Assembly: GCA_035531955.1 (NCBI GenBank) | Contig: DATKRZ010000069.1 | Coordinates: 1-24,699, forward strand | Length of the DNA stretch: 24,699 nt | Source of the DNA: Bog-756 sp035531955 | GTDB taxonomy: Bacteria > Actinomycetota > Acidimicrobiia > Acidimicrobiales > RAAP-2 | Direction: 5' to 3' | The notes under the pieces: generated by a model | Told to the model about the DNA's origin: nothing | What the model saw: the letters and a program-made list of their open reading frames with translations, nothing else | Databases searched by the model: none | Part shown: positions 22,017 to 24,699 of the stretch, in pieces | Layout of the letters: each line of letters opens with the position of its first letter | How positions within the stretch are numbered: the first letter of the stretch is position 1 | Program-made: the position numbers and the translations under genes

Positions 22017-23480
22017 GTGGAACCCAGCCCCGACCCCGGTGCGCATCGCCCGCCCCACGAGACGGATGCCCTGGCCAGTCTGATCGGCGCCGGCCAGTTG
22101 GTTCCCTGCCTCGACGGGGTCGACCGGCCTGCCGTCGAGCTGGACCAGGCCGCTTCCACCCAGGCCCACCCCGATGCCTGGGTCCGGGTGGCCGAGTTCC
22201 TCCCCTGGTACTCGAGCGTGCACCGGGGGGCCGGCTACCGGTCCCGGCATGCCACCGCCGCCTACGAGCGTGCCCGGCGGGCCGTCCTCGAATTTGCCGG
22301 GCGCCCACCGGACGGCCCCGATGTGGCCATCTTCTGTCGGAACACGACCGAGGCCATCAACCACCTGGCCTACCGTTTGGACCTCCGGCCCGATGACGTG
22401 GTGGTGACCACCGTGGTGGAGCACCACGCCAATCTGCTGCCCTGGGGACGGATGGCCACCCGCCGGTACGTCGAGTGCTCCACTGCGGGGACCTTCACCG
22501 TCGACGACGTGTGCGCCGCGCTCGACGGCGGTGGGCGCCCGGCGGCCCTACTGGCGTTGACCGGGGCCTCCAACGTGACCGGGTGGTTGCCCCCGATCGA
22601 GGCGATCATCGACGCCGCCCACGAACGGGGGGTACGCGTGGTGGTCGACGCGGCGCAACTGGCACCCCACCGACCGCTCCCCACCTCCGCCGACTTCCTC
22701 GCGTTCAGCGGACACAAGCTCTATGCCCCGTTCGGCTCCGGGGCCCTGATCGGACCGCGGGCGGTGTTCGAGGTCGGCGATCCCTTTTTGGCCGGAGGTG
22801 GGGCGGTGGACCTGGTCGGGCTGGACGAGGTGATCTGGACGGCCCCCCCGGACCGGGAGGAAGCCGGCTCCCCCAACGTGGTCGGCGCGGTTGCCCTCCA
22901 TGCCGCCATCGACTCGCTCGGCAGCATCGGATGGGAGGCGATCAGCAACCACGAGCGCGCCCTGGCCGAGCGGCTGTCCCGCGGCATCCGTTCGATACCG
23001 GGAGTACACCTCCTCGGGCCGCTCGGCTCCGGGGCGACCGGCGACCGGGACACCGGCCGCCTTCCGGCGGCGACGCTGCCGGTGGCGGCGTTCACGGTCG
23101 AGGGCATGCACCATGCCCTGGTGGCGGCGCGGCTCAGCGCTGAGTACGGGATCGCCGTGCGCCACGGGTGCTTCTGCGCCCATCCCTACGTGGTGCGCCT
23201 CCTCGGTCTGGCCGACGAACAGGTCAGCGCCTATCGGCGCGAAGTGCTCCGGGGTGACCACCGCAACGTGCCCGGCGCGGTCCGAGCCAGCGCCGGCCTC
23301 GGCACGTCAGGCGCGGACATCGACGTCCTTCTCGCCGCGGTGGGCGATCTGGCCGGTGGTGCGCCTCCGCCCGTCCCGTACGAGCAGGACCCCGCCACCG
23401 GGGACTTCTTCCCCGTGACCGACCAGGAGGGATGGCGCGATGCGTCGCTGGAGACCGGCGCGGCCTGTGCCCGGGGGTGA
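22017..23480 (+). CDS. Class V aminotransferase / cysteine desulfurase-like PLP enzyme
   Basis: This fold-type I PLP protein is similar to group II cysteine desulfurases (SufS/CsdA). Visible are FCRNTTEAINHLAY near 106, VVEHHANLLPWGRM near 133 (SufS EHHANxxPW), VVVDAAQLAPHRPL, the PLP lysine in FLAFSGHKLYAPFGSG (Lys234), and RHGCFCAHPYVVRLL near 382-396, where Cys387 aligns with the catalytic SufS cysteine in R-x-G-x-H-C-A. The RxGCFC form also recalls molybdenum-cofactor sulfurases. An N-terminal part of about 60 residues and a C-terminal tail of about 60 are extra. GTG at 22017 gives 487 aa; TAGGGT at 22004-22009 is close enough for a leaderless or short-leader transcript. No suf or isc partner genes are nearby, so the sulfur acceptor is unknown. 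Confidence 0.85.
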   Translation: MEPSPDPGAHRPPHETDALASLIGAGQLVPCLDGVDRPAVELDQAASTQAHPDAWVRVAEFLPWYSSVHRGAGYRSRHATAAYERARRAVLEFAGRPPDGPDVAIFCRNTTEAINHLAYRLDLRPDDVVVTTVVEHHANLLPWGRMATRRYVECSTAGTFTVDDVCAALDGGGRPAALLALTGASNVTGWLPPIEAIIDAAHERGVRVVVDAAQLAPHRPLPTSADFLAFSGHKLYAPFGSGALIGPRAVFEVGDPFLAGGGAVDLVGLDEVIWTAPPDREEAGSPNVVGAVALHAAIDSLGSIGWEAISNHERALAERLSRGIRSIPGVHLLGPLGSGATGDRDTGRLPAATLPVAAFTVEGMHHALVAARLSAEYGIAVRHGCFCAHPYVVRLLGLADEQVSAYRREVLRGDHRNVPGAVRASAGLGTSGADIDVLLAAVGDLAGGAPPPVPYEQDPATGDFFPVTDQEGWRDASLETGAACARG

Positions 23481-23771
23481 AAGAGCCCATGGGCCGGGAG
23501 GGCCGGCGATCGCCGGATGGTCTCCTCCCGCTACTGCGTGGCTGTCGGCCGGGTGCACCTCCGGTTCCGCAGCCGGCTACCCCTGCCCTTCCGACGGCCT
23601 CCCTGCTCACCGGAGCCACCGTCGCCGACCCGGCCACGACCCGGGGCCGTCATGGGCATGGGACGACGTCACCCGACCCAGCCTGGACACCCTCCGACGC
23701 GGCGTGGGTTGACCGCGGCTCCGCCCTTCCGGTCAGAGGCCGCCGGTGATGGAGCCGATACGCTCCCCGAC
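23481..23771. other. 291-nt gap before the tRNA
   Basis: Several overlapping frames are open here, but their products are Pro/Arg-rich with no family resemblance and overlap the tRNA or the aminotransferase end. I see no gene. The region must contain the tRNA promoter; CGATACGCT just upstream of the tRNA (about 23756-23764) includes a TACGCT that may be its -10 box, though it lies very close. Confidence 0.35.
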
Positions 23772-23847
23772 GGGCCGTTAGCTCATCCGGTAGAGCAGGG
23801 GACTTTTAATCCCAAGGTGGCGAGATCGAGACTCGCACGGCCCACCA
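23772..23847 (+). tRNA. tRNA-Lys (anticodon UUU)
   Basis: A complete cloverleaf can be folded: acceptor GGGCCGT/ACGGCCC (7 bp), D-arm GCTC/GAGC with GG in the loop, anticodon loop CTTTTAA (anticodon TTT at 23805-23807), T-stem GCGAG/CTCGC, discriminator A, and encoded CCA. Two things are odd. The first anticodon-stem pair is G27-A43, and the T-loop starts ATCGAGA instead of the near-universal TTCGA. Both odd bases lie in, or pair with, the 3' half, which is the part supplied by an element when it integrates at a tRNA gene. It is followed 93 nt later by an integrase. Confidence 0.85.
23803..23847 (+). mobile_element. Probable attachment site (3' half of tRNA-Lys) of an integrated element
   Basis: Tyrosine integrases of actinobacterial elements often use tRNA 3' halves as attB, and the integrase gene then lies immediately inside. 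The arrangement here matches: tRNA-Lys, a 93-nt gap, then an integrase reading away from the tRNA. The exact core cannot be fixed because the other junction is outside the window. Confidence 0.6.
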
Positions 23848-23895
23848 GCTCAGAGGCGGTTTTTGCCCTCGTCACACCCTCCAGATAGCCTAAAA

Positions 23896-23921
23896 CCCAA
23901 CAGTTTGCCCAACAAATTGGG
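23896..23921. repeat. Direct and inverted repeats between the tRNA and the integrase
   Basis: CCCAACA occurs at 23896-23902 and again at 23908-23914. The second copy is part of the hairpin CCCAA-CAAA-TTGGG (23908-23921). The stretch is notably AT-richer than its surroundings. Such repeats next to an att site can be arm-type integrase or excisionase sites, or the operator of the integrase gene. Confidence 0.4.
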
Positions 23922-23940
23922 AGAGGGCCCGGAGGGACGA

Positions 23941-24699
23941 ATGCCCGGAAGCATGCGCGAGCGGCATCCGAACGTGTGGGAACTGCGGGTGTTCCTCGGC
24001 CGCGATGCCAAAGGCAAAGTGCGTCACGGCTACCAGACGTTTCGTGGCGGGAAGCGGGCCGCCGAGCGCGAGCTGTCTCGACTGGTCGCGACGGCGGAGG
24101 ACGAGCCGGTCCCACCACCGGTCGTCGAGGCACCCCGCTGGAACGTGCAAACCACGATCAACGATGCCATCCAGGGATGGAAGGACAACGGCTGGGAGGA
24201 CCTCTCCCCGTCGACCGTCCGACGCTACGAGAACATGTGGATGAAGCACGTGCACGGGTCGATCGGGAACGAGCGACTGGCGACCCTCAGCCCATACGAC
24301 GTCGAGAAGTACTTCCGTCGCCTGAAGGCCGACGGGCTGGCGGAGGCGAGCGTCCGTCAGATCCGGGCCCTGATGCATCGGGCTTGCCGGCTCGCCCGAA
24401 AGTGGAGCGGTGGCGCGCTGCCCAATCCGATCGCCGACACGGAGCTGCCCACCTGGGCACTGGACGAGCGGGACGAAGTGCGGGCTCCGAGCCTCGACGA
24501 GGTGCGCATGCTCATCGCCACGGCCGACACGTTCGATCCGAGCTTCGCGGCGGTGCTTCGATTGGTGGCAGCGACCGGAATGCGGAGGGGTGAGGTCTGC
24601 GCCCTGCGCTGGAACGACGTCGACCTCTCCGCCGGGACCGTGCGGATCAGCCAGAGCGTGGTGGCGGCCAAGGGCGGCGCCATCCTGAAATCGCCGAAG
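23941..24699 (+). CDS. Tyrosine recombinase / phage-type integrase, C-terminus cut off by the window
   Basis: The frame from ATG 23941 is open for 253 codons to the window end. An AP2-like arm-binding N-terminus comes first (VWELRVFLGRDAKGKVRHGY, then QTFRGGKRAAERELSRLV). A SAM-like core-binding domain lies at about 68-160 (TINDAIQGWKDNG, STVRRYENMWMKHVHGSIG, LSPYDVEKYFRRL). The catalytic domain begins near 185 (APSLDEVRMLIATAD) with the first catalytic arginine in AATGMRRGEVCALRW. Just before the edge is ILKSPK, near the expected catalytic beta-hairpin Lys. The second Arg, His and Tyr lie outside. A GGAGGG ribosome site is 4 nt before the ATG. It is the first gene of an element integrated at the tRNA-Lys gene. 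Confidence 0.93.
   Translation, partial: MPGSMRERHPNVWELRVFLGRDAKGKVRHGYQTFRGGKRAAERELSRLVATAEDEPVPPPVVEAPRWNVQTTINDAIQGWKDNGWEDLSPSTVRRYENMWMKHVHGSIGNERLATLSPYDVEKYFRRLKADGLAEASVRQIRALMHRACRLARKWSGGALPNPIADTELPTWALDERDEVRAPSLDEVRMLIATADTFDPSFAAVLRLVAATGMRRGEVCALRWNDVDLSAGTVRISQSVVAAKGGAILKSPK

Noticed and set aside
23432..23888. Overlapping open frames between the aminotransferase and the tRNA
   Set aside because: The products are Pro/Arg-rich, run across the tRNA or the end of the aminotransferase gene, and lack any motif.

Overview
The window is chromosomal DNA from a high-GC actinobacterium. The pointers are mycothiol synthesis (mshA), the rex-hemACD-hemB-hemL order, nickel superoxide dismutase with its dedicated protease, heavy use of GTG and TTG starts, and a geranylgeranyl-reductase-family gene beside nuoA. 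The overall style (very GC-rich, Pro/Ala-rich proteins, N-terminal domains I do not recognise) would suit Acidimicrobiia, but that is inference.

Layout. 1-839 (minus) is the start of the nuo operon: nuoA and a truncated nuoB. A divergent FAD-dependent geranylgeranyl-reductase-like gene (964-2319, plus) converges on a large Pro-rich single-pass membrane protein (2345-4693, minus). Positions 5056-17496 are one long co-directional minus-strand run. In transcription order it reads sodX, an RsiG-like anti-sigma gene, an XRE regulator, mshA, a YbjN-domain gene, proC, a SAM-hydroxide adenosyltransferase-like gene, rex, hemA, hemC, cobA, hemD, hemB, hemL. Many of these genes overlap by 4 nt or nearly abut. 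The run joins redox sensing (Rex), low-molecular-weight thiol synthesis and tetrapyrrole synthesis from glutamyl-tRNA to uroporphyrinogen III and precorrin-2. sodN (17701-18120, plus) diverges from sodX.

18121-19046 is a decayed stretch. It holds a minus-strand secreted-protein gene whose plausible peptide is spread over all three frames. Upstream of it lies a 781-residue surface or secreted protein (19072-21417, minus) with a TIM-barrel-like domain, a Thr/Pro linker and a right-handed beta-helix. Its 5' leader contains a recognisable cyclic di-GMP-I (GEMM-I) riboswitch (21485-21554, minus). A short TraR/DksA-type zinc-finger gene (minus) and a class V aminotransferase / cysteine-desulfurase-like gene (plus) follow. 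The right edge is a tRNA-Lys(UUU) gene with unusual features in its 3' half, then a tyrosine integrase running off the window. This is most likely the left end of an element integrated at the tRNA.

The most interesting theme is cyclic di-GMP. The window has a c-di-GMP riboswitch in front of a large extracellular protein, and about 4.4 kb away (same strand) a coiled-coil protein with two copies of the RsiG c-di-GMP-binding signature. Together they suggest transcriptional (anti-sigma) and RNA-level outputs of the same second messenger in a lineage outside the classical Streptomyces model. A physical or regulatory link between the two is inference.
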